Positions 45,501-53,879 of a stretch of DNA of 64,000 nt are shown piece after piece (position 1 is the first letter of the stretch; each line of letters opens with the position of its first letter). Source of the stretch: Streptomyces griseoincarnatus (GTDB taxonomy: Bacteria > Actinomycetota > Actinomycetes > Streptomycetales > Streptomycetaceae); the NCBI GenBank assembly GCA_014649575.1, contig BMTH01000005.1, positions 62,001 to 126,000 of the forward strand, written 5' to 3'. A program made the position numbers and the translations under genes. The notes below the pieces were generated by a model. The model saw nothing but the letters and a program-made list of their open reading frames with translations, did no database searches and had not been told where the DNA came from.

Positions 45501-45624
45501 CTCCACGCGGGACGCCCCGTGCCTACGCTGGACGCCCCGTGCCCTACGCAGGACGCCCCGTGCCTACGCGGGACGGCCCGTGCCCTACGCAGGACGCCCC
45601 GTGCTCTACGCGGGACGGCCCCTT
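45501..45624. repeat. Six-unit 20/21-bp tandem repeat array
   Basis: The unit is about TACGCGGGACGCCCCGTGCC. Its GGACG core starts at 45510, 45530, 45551, 45571, 45592 and 45613, giving periods of 20, 21, 20, 21 and 21 bp. Alternating length breaks any reading frame, so it is not a coding repeat. Spacing near two helical turns puts every unit on one DNA face. It lies between the transporter-phosphatase stop (45668) and the UspA promoter. Confidence 0.85.
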
Positions 45625-45667
45625 CCTGCGGGGAGGGCCCCCTCGAAGCACGGGCGGCAGCCCGCCC

Positions 45668-48600
45668 TCACGGCTCCGCCACGAACGGCTGTTCCGTCCA
45701 GATGATCTTGCCGGTCGCCGTGTGGCGGGTCCCCCACCTGTGGGCCAGCTGGGCCACGATCATCAGGCCGCGGCCGCCCTCGTCCGTGGTGCGGGCGTGG
45801 CGTGGTCGAGGTGAGGTGCCGGTGCCGTCGGCGACCTCGCAGATCAGGGCGCGGTCGCGGATCAGGCGCAGGGAGACCGGCCCGGAGGCGTGCCGGATCG
45901 CGTTGGTGACGAGTTCGCTGACGATGAGTTCCGTGGTGAACGCCAGGTCGTCCAGGCCCCACTCCGTCAGCTGCCGGACGGCGGCCGTACGGGCGGTGCC
46001 GACGGCCGCGGGGTCGCTGGGCAGGTCCCAGGACGCGACCCGGTCCGCCGGCAGCGAGCGGGTGCGGGCGAGCAGCAGCGCCGCGTCGTCCGGCGGCGGC
46101 CCGGTGAGCAGGGTGTCGACCACGCCCCGCCCGATCTCCCGCAGGGTGGGGCGGGGCACGGCGAGGGCGGCGCCCAGCCGGTCGATCCCCTCGTCGATGT
46201 CCCGGTCCGGGGTCTCGACGAGTCCGTCGGTGTAGAAGGCCAGCAGGCTGCCCTCGGTGAGTTCCCGCTCGCACGACTCGAAGGTCAGGTAGCCGAGCCC
46301 CAGCGGCGGCCCGGCCGGCAGGTCCATGACCTCGACCGTGCCGTCCGGGCTGACGAGGACGGGCGGGAGATGGCCGGCGCGGGCCATCGAGCACCGTCCG
46401 CTGACCGGGTCGTACACGGCGTACAGGCAGGTCGCGCCGAGGAAGGCGGCGCCCGCGGCGGCGGGCTCGTGGTCGTCGTGGGCGCCCATCAGCCCGATGA
46501 CCAGGTCGTCGAGGTGGGCGAGGAGTTCGTCGGGCGGCATGTCGAGGTTGGCGAGGGTCCGCACGGCGGTGCGCAGGCGTCCCATGGTCGCGGCGGCGTC
46601 CATGCCGTGTCCGACGACGTCGCCGACGACGAGGGCGACGCGGGCGCCGGACAGCGGGATGACGTCGAACCAGTCGCCGCCGACGCCGTTCGGGGCGTCG
46701 GCCGGCTGGTACCAGGACGCCACGTCCACCGCGGAGCCGCCGGTGAGCGCCTGCGGCAGCAGCGCCTGCTGCATGGCGCGGGCGGCGGTCCGCTCGCGCG
46801 TGTAGCGGCGGGCGTTGTCGACGGCCACCGCGGCGCGGGAGACGATCTCCTCAGCGAGCCGCACGTCGTCGTCGCCGAAGGGGCCGGACCGCTCGGTGCG
46901 GGCGAAGGTCGCCACGCCGAGGGTGACGCCCCGGGCCCGGACGGGCACGACCATCAGGGAGGCGTAGCCGTACCTGAGGATGGACGCGCCGATCGAGGGG
47001 TCCTCGGTGACCCAGGGGCTGGCCTCGCGGTCGAGGGTGCGTTCGACGAGGGTGCGGCTCTCCAGGAGGCAGCGGGTCACGGGCGAGGAAGGGGCGCGCC
47101 GGACGGCCTCGCCGAGGGCGAGGCTGCCGCCGCAGCCGCCCTCCCGCGCGGACGTCTGCCCGGCGCGGCGGATGACCGGGGACAGGCCGACGGGTCCGGG
47201 CGCGGGTTCCTCGCCGCGCATCACGGTGTCCAGCAGGTCCACGGCGACGAAGTCGGCCACGGTGGGCACGGCCTCGTCGGCGAGTTCCTGCGCGGTGCGG
47301 CGGACGTCGAGGGTGCTGCCGATGCGGGCGCCGACGTCGTTCAGCAGGGCGAGTCTGCTCTGCGCCCGCCACCGTTCGGTGACGTCGACGACCATGTACA
47401 GGACGCCGACGGTGGTGTCGTGCCGGTCGGTCACGCCGAAGAACGACACGGAGACCGCGCGGGCGTCCCCGGGTTCCTCCTCCTCGCTGCGGAACTCCCA
47501 GTCCATGACGGGCTCGCCGGTCTCCAGCACGCGCCGCATCTGATCCTCGAAGCGCCGGTACCGGGGGGTCGGCCTCAGTTCGGTGAGGCGCCGTCCGATG
47601 CGCCGCTCCAGGGGGATCAGCCGCGCGAGCGGTTCGTTCACCCACACGTACCGCAGGTCCGTGTCGAGCATGGCCAGGCCGACGGGCGCGCGGGTGAGGA
47701 AGGGGGTGAGCACCACGGAGCTGGTGCCGCCGCCGGGCATCCGCCAGAAGGCGCGCTTCGGCGGCCGGCCGACGTACCGCCCGAAGACGAGCGCGGCGAC
47801 CGTGGCGGCGACGACGCCCGGGACCATCTCGTAGACGCTGGTCCGCAGCGGGCCGAGCAGCGGGTTGACCCAGTCCCACGCCAGGACCGTGCCCGCGCCG
47901 GCGACGATGCCGGCCATGGCGCCGGCCGAGGTCATGCGGGGCCAGTACAGCGAGAGCAGCACGACCGGGCCGAACGCGGCGCCGAACCCGGCCCAGGCCG
48001 CGGCGACGATGTTCAGCAGCCCGCCCCCTCTGAGGGCGATCACGTACGCCACCACGATGACCAGGACGACGGTGGCGCGCCCCACCCAGACCAGCACCCG
48101 GTCGGGGGCGCTCCGGTGGAGGAACGCCCGGAAGAAGTCCTCGGTGAGGGCCACGGAGGACACCAGCAGCTGGCTGTCCGCGGTGGACACGATGGCGGCC
48201 AGCACCGCGATCAGCATGATCCCGGCGATCCACGGGTCGAGCAGCAGGCGGCTGAGCGCGATGTAGACGGTGTCCGGGGAGGACAGCGCCGGGGTCAGCT
48301 CGCCGATGCCGGCGAGGCCCACGAGGGTGGCGCCGGTGAGGACGAGCACCACCCAGCCGGTGCCGATGCGGCGGGCGGCGGGGACGTCCCGGGTGCTGCG
48401 GATGCTCATGAAGCGGGCCAGGATGTGCGGCTGGCCGAAGTAGCCGAGCCCCCAGGCGAGCAGCGAGATGATCGCCACCATCCCGAGCGGTCCCTCGGCC
48501 ACCCAGGACTCCCCCGAGTACACGACGCGGGAACTGAACTCGCGCAGTGCGGGCTGTCTGCCGTCGAGGGCGTCCCCGAGGGCGCCGAAGCCGCCGAGGC

Positions 48601-49225
48601 GGGCGATCGCGACGGCGGGCAGCACGACCAGGCCGAGCAGCATCAGCGAGGCCTGTAGCACGTGCGTGAGGCTCACCGCGAGGAAGCCGCCCAGGCACGA
48701 GTAGATGACGATCAGCAGCCCGGTGAGGGTGACGCCGACGGTGAAGCGCAGGTCGAAGACGGTCTCGAACAGCAGCCCGCCCGCCACCAGGCCGCCGGCG
48801 ACGTACACGGTGAAGAAGACGAGGGTGACGGCGGCGGAGATCAGCCGCAGCATGCGGGTGCGGTCCTCGAAGCGCTCCTCCAGATAGCCGGACAGGGTCA
48901 CCGCGTTGCCGGCGCGCTCGGTGTAGGTGCGGAGGCGTGGCGCGACGAACAGCCAGTTCAGGTACGTGCCGACGGCCAGACCGACGGCGAGCCAAACGGA
49001 GCCGATCCCGGCCGCGTAGACGGCGCCGGGGAGCGCCAGGAACAGCCAGCCGGACATGTCGCTGGCGCCCGCGGACAGCGCGGCGACCCAGGGGCCGAAG
49101 CGGCGGCCGCCGAGGGCGAAGTCCTGGAAGGTGTGCGTGCGCGTGTAGGCCCGGATCCCCGTGCCGATCAGGGCGAGCACGTACAGGACGAACGTGACGA
49201 CGATCGGCGCGCTCAGCTGGAACAT
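45668..49225 (-). CDS. Na+/solute symporter fused to PAS, GAF, SpoIIE-type PP2C and HATPase domains
   Basis: A single 1185-residue frame. Residues 1-485 are a PutP-like SSS transporter with about 13 membrane segments (AGASDMSGW near 52-60; STADSQLLVSSVALTEDFF at 347-365 keeps the Na+-site serine region). Then PAS (about 505-620), GAF (about 640-808), PP2C (about 825-1055) with Asp851, Asp869, Asp999 and Asp1046/1047 intact (GGDWFD, GDVVGHG, YTDGLVE, DDAALL), and an RsbW-like HATPase (1065-1180; SELVTNAIRH, EGGRGLMIV). Start ATG behind GAGGACC. It would link solute uptake or sensing to sigma-factor partner switching. Confidence 0.92.
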   Translation of the reverse strand: MFQLSAPIVVTFVLYVLALIGTGIRAYTRTHTFQDFALGGRRFGPWVAALSAGASDMSGWLFLALPGAVYAAGIGSVWLAVGLAVGTYLNWLFVAPRLRTYTERAGNAVTLSGYLEERFEDRTRMLRLISAAVTLVFFTVYVAGGLVAGGLLFETVFDLRFTVGVTLTGLLIVIYSCLGGFLAVSLTHVLQASLMLLGLVVLPAVAIARLGGFGALGDALDGRQPALREFSSRVVYSGESWVAEGPLGMVAIISLLAWGLGYFGQPHILARFMSIRSTRDVPAARRIGTGWVVLVLTGATLVGLAGIGELTPALSSPDTVYIALSRLLLDPWIAGIMLIAVLAAIVSTADSQLLVSSVALTEDFFRAFLHRSAPDRVLVWVGRATVVLVIVVAYVIALRGGGLLNIVAAAWAGFGAAFGPVVLLSLYWPRMTSAGAMAGIVAGAGTVLAWDWVNPLLGPLRTSVYEMVPGVVAATVAALVFGRYVGRPPKRAFWRMPGGGTSSVVLTPFLTRAPVGLAMLDTDLRYVWVNEPLARLIPLERRIGRRLTELRPTPRYRRFEDQMRRVLETGEPVMDWEFRSEEEEPGDARAVSVSFFGVTDRHDTTVGVLYMVVDVTERWRAQSRLALLNDVGARIGSTLDVRRTAQELADEAVPTVADFVAVDLLDTVMRGEEPAPGPVGLSPVIRRAGQTSAREGGCGGSLALGEAVRRAPSSPVTRCLLESRTLVERTLDREASPWVTEDPSIGASILRYGYASLMVVPVRARGVTLGVATFARTERSGPFGDDDVRLAEEIVSRAAVAVDNARRYTRERTAARAMQQALLPQALTGGSAVDVASWYQPADAPNGVGGDWFDVIPLSGARVALVVGDVVGHGMDAAATMGRLRTAVRTLANLDMPPDELLAHLDDLVIGLMGAHDDHEPAAAGAAFLGATCLYAVYDPVSGRCSMARAGHLPPVLVSPDGTVEVMDLPAGPPLGLGYLTFESCERELTEGSLLAFYTDGLVETPDRDIDEGIDRLGAALAVPRPTLREIGRGVVDTLLTGPPPDDAALLLARTRSLPADRVASWDLPSDPAAVGTARTAAVRQLTEWGLDDLAFTTELIVSELVTNAIRHASGPVSLRLIRDRALICEVADGTGTSPRPRHARTTDEGGRGLMIVAQLAHRWGTRHTATGKIIWTEQPFVAEP

Positions 49226-49368
49226 GTGGTCCTCGCCCGGAAGTCCCGCGATGCGCGGCACACCCTCGGTCCGGCGGGCAAAACATGACTTCGGCGCCAA
49301 ATCTACTCAGGTCAGGCCACTCCAACCAGGGGAACGCCGGCACCGGTACGTCCGGCCGTGCGGTCACG

Positions 49369-49382
49369 GGGACCTTCGGCCC
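49369..49382. promoter_or_regulatory. GGGACCTTCGGCCC box in the symporter-UspA divergent region
   Basis: The 14-mer is identical to the one at 51744-51757. It lies 102 bp before the UspA start (49484) and 144 bp from the symporter fusion start (49225), so it could serve either gene. Confidence 0.5.
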
Positions 49383-49483
49383 TCTCGGCCGTACGGCGGA
49401 GAGCCCATGCGGGAGGCGCCGGGCCGGGGGAAGGTGGCTGGAGGAGCAGGGGCGGAGGCGGTACGGGAACGCGTGGAGGCACG

Positions 49484-50359
49484 GTGGCCGGAGTGGTGGT
49501 CGTCGGAGTGGACGGGTCGGCGTCGGCCCTGGCCGCGGTGGAGGCGGCGGCACAGCAGGCGCGGCGGCGGGGCGCGTCGTTGAAGGTGGTGCACGCGTTT
49601 CTGTGGCCCGCGATGCACGTCCCGCCGGGTCCCTCGCCGCTCGGCCCTCCCGGGGGCGGGCTGCGGACCATGGTGGAGCGGCTGCTGGCGGAGGCCGTGG
49701 AGCGCGCCGAGGCCGCCGCGCCCGGGGTGGAGGTGACCAGCTCGGTGGTGACGGGCGAGGCGCTCACCGTCCTGGAGGCACAGTCCCGGGCCGCCGAACT
49801 GGTGGTGGTCGGGTCGCGCGGCATGGGCGGTTTCGTCGGCCTGATGGTCGGCTCGACGGGGGTGCATCTTGCGGCGCACGGGCGGTGTCCGGTGCTGGTG
49901 GTACGCGGCGACGTGCGCACGGAGGGTCCCGTGGTGGTGGGCGTCGACGGCTCCGCCTCCGGTGAGCGGGCGGTGGACTTCGCCTTCCAGGAGGCGGAGT
50001 CGCGCGGGACGACGCTGGTGGCCGTGCACGCCTGGACCGCGTGGAACGCACCCGTGCCCGAGCCGCAGGACCCCGCGGAGCCGTACGCGAGCCCGCCGGG
50101 CGCCCTCGCGGAGGCGGAGGAACGACTGCTGGCGGAGGCGCTGGCGGGCCATCGCGAGCTCCGTCCGGGGGTGGTGGTGGAGCCGAGGGTGGTCCACGGC
50201 TCCACCCGCGAGGCCCTCATCGAGGCCGGCCGGGGCGCCCAGCTGACGGTGGTCGGCGCGCGGGGGCGCGGGGGCTTCACGGGTCTGCTGCTGGGGTCCG
50301 TCAGCCAGGCGCTGCTGCATCACGCGCCGTCGCCGGTGGCGGTGGTACGGGGCGGCTGA
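49484..50359 (+). CDS. Universal stress protein, two UspA domains
   Basis: A 291-residue tandem UspA protein. Domain 1 (about 1-140; VVVVGVDGSASALAAVEAA, VGSRGMGGFVGLMVGSTG) and domain 2 (about 150-291; VVVGVDGSASGERAVDFAF, VGARGRGGFTGLLLGSVS) both keep the full G-2x-G-9x-G(S/T) ATP-binding pattern. GTG 49484 is chosen because GGAGG sits 4 bp upstream. It is divergent from the symporter fusion. Confidence 0.9.
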   Translation: MAGVVVVGVDGSASALAAVEAAAQQARRRGASLKVVHAFLWPAMHVPPGPSPLGPPGGGLRTMVERLLAEAVERAEAAAPGVEVTSSVVTGEALTVLEAQSRAAELVVVGSRGMGGFVGLMVGSTGVHLAAHGRCPVLVVRGDVRTEGPVVVGVDGSASGERAVDFAFQEAESRGTTLVAVHAWTAWNAPVPEPQDPAEPYASPPGALAEAEERLLAEALAGHRELRPGVVVEPRVVHGSTREALIEAGRGAQLTVVGARGRGGFTGLLLGSVSQALLHHAPSPVAVVRGG

Positions 50360-50388
50360 CCGCCCCGCCTTCCGTGACGTGACGCGAG

Positions 50389-50421
50389 AGGCCCGGGGCG
50401 CCTCATCGGCGCACCGGGCCT
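50389..50421 (+). terminator. Hairpin terminator after the UspA gene
   Basis: AGGCCCGGGGCGCC pairs with GGCGCACCGGGCCT (one mismatch region) around TCATC, 29 bp past the stop. Confidence 0.55.
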
Positions 50422-50666
50422 GCCGTGCCGGCGTCGGCGGAGCCAGCGGTGGCGGGTGACGACGGGGCGCGGGCCCGGATGCGGCCCAGGCCCCACACCG
50501 CGCCCGCACCCGTCGCCGCCAGGGCGAGGAGGGCCGCCGCGTCCACCGAAGCCGGTCAGCAGCCGCAGCCCGGCGAGCGCGGACGCGCCCGTCGCGGGGG
50601 CGACCGCAACGTCCTCGTCCCGGGCGGCGGCGCGGGCGCCGCCGGGGGGCGGGAGGAACGGGAGCG
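50422..50666. other. Gap after the rhodanese gene with a possible membrane-segment remnant
   Basis: On the minus strand 50546-50403 reads as 47 residues with a hydrophobic stretch (AALLALAATGAGAVWGL) and basic tail, but no ribosome site. It may be debris of a small membrane protein. I cannot support a gene. Confidence 0.25.
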
Positions 50667-51254
50667 TCAGTGGCCCCGCAGTGCGGCGAGGGCGCCTTCG
50701 AGGTCCGTCCCGCGCGGGCGGTTGTGGGGCAGCTTGCCGAGGACGACGGCCATGCCGCAGGTGTCGGTGAGGGCGGAGAAGACCAGCCCGCCCGCGATGG
50801 CCGCCGACAGGAGCTGGAACGCCGGGTGCACCAGCAGGCCGAGCACCAGACCGAGCAGCACCAGGGTGCCGGCGGTGAAGCGCACCTGCCGCTCCATGCC
50901 CCACACCGCGCGGGTGTCGCAGGCCGCGGGGCGCTCCAGGTCCCGGCCCTCGGACGCCCAGGCGGTGGTGCCACCGGCGAGGGTGGCGGCGGGCACGCCG
51001 TCGGCGGCGATGATCCCGGACGCCTTTTCCGAGCGCGCCCCGGAGGCGCACACGACGAGGAGGCCGCCGCGCTCGGCGGCCTGCCGGATCTCGGGCAGGG
51101 CGCGCTCGATCTGGTCCAGCGGGACGTTCACCGCGCCGGGCAGGTGCCCGGTGGCGTACTCGGCGGGGGTGCGCACGTCGATGACGGTGAAGCCGTCCAG
51201 GCGGTCGGCGGCCTGGGCGGCAGTGAGCGTGTTCGGGGTGACGGGGGCGGTCAT
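50667..51254 (-). CDS. Rhodanese-DUF2892 membrane sulfurtransferase (YgaP-like)
   Basis: A 195-residue protein. The rhodanese domain (about 8-110; VIDVRTPAEYATGHLPGAVN) has active-site Cys69 in VVCASGARSEKA. A C-terminal DUF2892 hairpin membrane domain (about 122-185) ends with SALTDTCGMAVVLGKLP. YgaP-type proteins move sulfane sulfur at the membrane. A TACCCC-AC-GGGGTA operator 82-95 bp upstream fits control by a CsoR-family persulfide sensor (CstR). Confidence 0.9.
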   Translation of the reverse strand: MTAPVTPNTLTAAQAADRLDGFTVIDVRTPAEYATGHLPGAVNVPLDQIERALPEIRQAAERGGLLVVCASGARSEKASGIIAADGVPAATLAGGTTAWASEGRDLERPAACDTRAVWGMERQVRFTAGTLVLLGLVLGLLVHPAFQLLSAAIAGGLVFSALTDTCGMAVVLGKLPHNRPRGTDLEGALAALRGH

Positions 51255-51335
51255 GGCGGGTGTGTGATCCTTCTCTGTCGGCCATCGGTGGAGGGGTGGA
51301 GGCCGGCCGACGTAACGGCGGAGGCGGACGTAGAG

Positions 51336-51349
51336 TACCCCACGGGGTA
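51336..51349. promoter_or_regulatory. CsoR/CstR-type operator upstream of the rhodanese gene
   Basis: TACCCC-AC-GGGGTA, a perfect 6-bp inverted repeat with 2-bp spacer, matches the TACCCC...GGGGTA form bound by CsoR/CstR repressors. It lies 82 bp from the rhodanese start. The regulator is not encoded here. Confidence 0.55.
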
Positions 51350-51357
51350 TCCGGTCG

Positions 51358-51645
51358 GTCCGGTCCGGCCCGTGCGGGTCGGCATCGTCACGGGCGGCGA
51401 CCTGCTGCGGGCCGTGCTGCGCACCGACGGCGACATCGAGCGCGCGGTGCGCAGGGAGACGTCCTCGGGACGACGCTCTGGCTCACGCCGCGGGCGCTCG
51501 CCGTGGCCGTCGAGGACGGCGTGGTGACCCTCACCGGCAGGCTGGAACGGCGCAGCGAGGCCGACGCGGCGGTGCGGGCGGCGAGCCGGATCGACGGTGT
51601 GGTCGCGGTCGTCGACCACACCGTCGATCCGGGTCGACGACACGA
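51358..51645 (+). pseudogene. CBS-BON protein pseudogene, 5'-truncated and frameshifted
   Basis: In one frame PVRVGIVTGGDLLRAVLRTD matches the end of a second CBS domain. One base has been lost near 51456-51460, after which the next frame continues DVLGTTLWLTPRALAVAVED and VVTLTGRLERRSEADAAVRA, a BON domain. Streptomyces has intact CBS-CBS-BON proteins of this design. Here the first CBS domain and start are missing, so the locus is broken by both truncation and frameshift. Confidence 0.75.
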
Positions 51646-51743
51646 TTCCGGCCCGGTCGGCCGTCGAGGCCGAGGAGACGGTCGCCGGGACGTGACCGGC
51701 GCCGGGGTTCCGGTGGGTACCCGGGTCCCACGGCACGTTCCCC

Positions 51744-51757
51744 GGGACCTTCGGCCC
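51744..51757. promoter_or_regulatory. GGGACCTTCGGCCC box upstream of the DUF1876 gene
   Basis: Identical 14-mer to 49369-49382, about 80 bp before the DUF1876 start. Candidate site for a DevR/OsdR-like response regulator. Confidence 0.5.
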
Positions 51758-51837
51758 CGTGCCTCGCGTCCGCCGGAGCCGGACGGTGGAGATGAGGCGA
51801 CCGGCACGTCCGGGCCACCCCGGTCGAGGAGGCAGTC

Positions 51838-52125
51838 ATGTCGCACACACTGGAATGGAAGACCCGTCTCCACCTCTTCGAGGAGGACGGAACGACGAAG
51901 GCGCGCGCCACCCTCGACACCGGGACGACGAGCCTCACCGGTCACGGCGTCGCCCACCGGAACCCGGCGGACCCGGACGTCCCGGAGATCGGCGACGAGC
52001 TGGCCGCGGGCCGCGCCCTGCGCGACCTGGGCCAGCAGCTCCTCGACATCGCGGAACGCGACGTCGAGGGCGTGGGCGCGCGGACCGGCACGGAGACCGG
52101 CCCGGCCCTGGGCTGGTCCCTGTAG
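51838..52125 (+). CDS. DUF1876 family protein
   Basis: A 95-residue protein with the dsRBD-like fold features of DUF1876: HTLEWKTRLHLFEEDGTTK, an ATLDTG strand, GHGVAHRNPADPDVPEIGDE, and a final helix around LRDLGQQLLDIAERDVEG. Genes of this family are often found with universal stress proteins in actinobacteria; function unknown. ATG behind GAGGAGG. It shares a promoter box with the UspA gene at 49484. Confidence 0.88.
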   Translation: MSHTLEWKTRLHLFEEDGTTKARATLDTGTTSLTGHGVAHRNPADPDVPEIGDELAAGRALRDLGQQLLDIAERDVEGVGARTGTETGPALGWSL

Positions 52126-52821
52126 GCGGGAACCGGGAGCAGTCCGCAGCACCACGTTCCCCTCCCCCGCGCGCCCGCTCTCCGGGATCGGTGAAGGCCC
52201 CTGGCACCGCTCGCGGAGGTGGAGGACACCGAGGACGCGTACGTGACGGAACTGGGGTCCCCCGGCGTCAGGACGAACGACGTCCGCCGCTCCCGTCAGG
52301 GTGCCTGCCGCGTCCCCCACGGCCAGCACCCGTGCCGGCCACGCGCCCACGCTGCCCACCGTGTCCGGGCTCGCGTCCGACGTCTCGGTGAGCTTTTCCC
52401 GGTGCGGCCGTCGGGGTCGCGCCGGCGATCCGGCGTCGGAGGCCCCCGCAGAGAAGGCCGAACAGGGACGGCAGGCGCAGGACGGCGATCACCGCGACGA
52501 CCGCACCCGCCGGGTGGCGTACACAGGTGCCGGTGGTCGGCGGACGAAAGGCGGCGACGCCCCCTTGGAACGCACCGGCGCAGGGCCGATCCTGAGCTGT
52601 GGCCGTGAAGGCGGCCGAGATCGTCCGGCTCGCCGGACGCCGTCTCACGTGCCCTCTCCGGGCGCAAGGCCGATACTGCCCCTGTGGGGCTCCTACCGGT
52701 ACACGGCCGCCCCTCGAAAGCTCAGCAGCACCGACAGCACGGACCGCTTCGACAGCCGGGCCACCGCCCGACCGGCACCACAGGTTCGACGACCCACCTG
52801 CTCAGCCCCCAGGAGGTACCC
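52126..52821. other. About 700 bp without a recognisable gene, upstream of dhaK
   Basis: Long open frames exist on both strands but none has a ribosome site plus a plausible protein. A minus-strand stretch near 52500 encodes a short hydrophobic run (AVVAVIAVLRLPSLFGLL), which could be a decayed membrane gene. The dhaK promoter should lie in the last 150 bp; I could not define it. Confidence 0.45.
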
Positions 52822-53814
52822 ATGAAGATGCTGATAAACGTTCCGGAGACCGTGGTGGCGGACGCGCTGCGCGGTATGGCGGCGGCCCATCCCGAGCTGA
52901 CGGTGGACGTGGAGAACCGGGTGGTGGTCCGCAAGGACGCCCCGGTGGCGGGCAAGGTGGGCCTGGTGTCCGGCGGCGGGTCGGGGCACGAGCCGCTGCA
53001 CGGCGGGTTCGTGGGCCCCGGCATGCTGTCGGCGGCCTGTCCCGGCGAGGTCTTCACCTCCCCGGTGCCCGACCAGATGGTGCGGGCCGCGGCGGCCGTG
53101 GACAGCGGCGCCGGGGTGCTGTTCATCGTGAAGAACTACACCGGCGACGTGCTCAACTTCGACATGGCGGCCGAACTCGCCGAGGACGAGGGCATCCAGG
53201 TGGCGAAGGTGCTGGTCAACGATGACGTGGCGGTCACCGACAGCCTGTACACGGCGGGGCGCCGGGGCACCGGGGCGACGCTGTACGTGGAGAAGATCGC
53301 GGGTGCGGCGGCCGACGAGGGACAGCCGCTGGAACGGGTGGCGGCGCTCGCGAAGCAGGTGAACGAGAACTCCCGCAGCTTCGGCGTGGCACTGAGCGCG
53401 GTCACCACGCCCGCCAAGGGCTCGCCGACGTTCGACCTGCCGGCCGGCGAGCTGGAGCTGGGCATCGGCATCCACGGCGAGCCGGGCCGCGAGCGGCGCC
53501 CGATGATGACGTCCGGCGAGATCGCCGACTTCGCCGTCGGCGCGATCCTCGACGACCTCACCCCGCGCAACCCGGTCCTGGTGCTGGTCAACGGCATGGG
53601 CGCCACCCCGCTGCTGGAGCTGTACGGCTTCAACGCCGAGGTGCAGCGCGTCCTCGCCGAGCGCGGTGTCCCGGTCGCCCGGGTCCTCGTCGGCAACTAC
53701 GTCACGTCCCTGGACATGGCGGGCGCCTCCGTCACCCTCTGCCAGGTCGACGAGGAGCTGCTGCGCCTGTACGACGCGCCGGTGAGTACGCCGGGGCTGC
53801 GCTGGGGTATGTGA
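52822..53814 (+). CDS. dhaK: Dihydroxyacetone kinase subunit DhaK
   Basis: A 330-residue substrate-binding subunit. His218 (GIGIHGEPG) is the residue that binds dihydroxyacetone covalently, and GLVSGGGSGHEPLHGGFVG and GNYVTSLDMAGAS are family motifs. With DhaL and DhaM it forms the PEP-dependent (PTS) dihydroxyacetone kinase making dihydroxyacetone phosphate. ATG behind AGGAGGTACC. First gene of dhaKLM. Confidence 0.96.
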   Translation: MKMLINVPETVVADALRGMAAAHPELTVDVENRVVVRKDAPVAGKVGLVSGGGSGHEPLHGGFVGPGMLSAACPGEVFTSPVPDQMVRAAAAVDSGAGVLFIVKNYTGDVLNFDMAAELAEDEGIQVAKVLVNDDVAVTDSLYTAGRRGTGATLYVEKIAGAAADEGQPLERVAALAKQVNENSRSFGVALSAVTTPAKGSPTFDLPAGELELGIGIHGEPGRERRPMMTSGEIADFAVGAILDDLTPRNPVLVLVNGMGATPLLELYGFNAEVQRVLAERGVPVARVLVGNYVTSLDMAGASVTLCQVDEELLRLYDAPVSTPGLRWGM

Positions 53815-53879
53815 TCCACTCCGGGACAGATCAACACCGGGGCCTGGCGCCCCGGTCACCTACCACGCGAGGAGTTCCC

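Noticed and set aside
45501..45624. CRISPR array
   Set aside because: Units are directly adjacent with no variable spacers, and no cas genes are present.
45890..48658. 922-codon plus-strand frame
   Set aside because: Antisense to the symporter fusion; low-complexity product without a ribosome site.
50403..50546. 47-codon minus-strand frame with a hydrophobic stretch
   Set aside because: No ribosome site, overlaps a terminator, and no family resemblance; noted only as a possible remnant.
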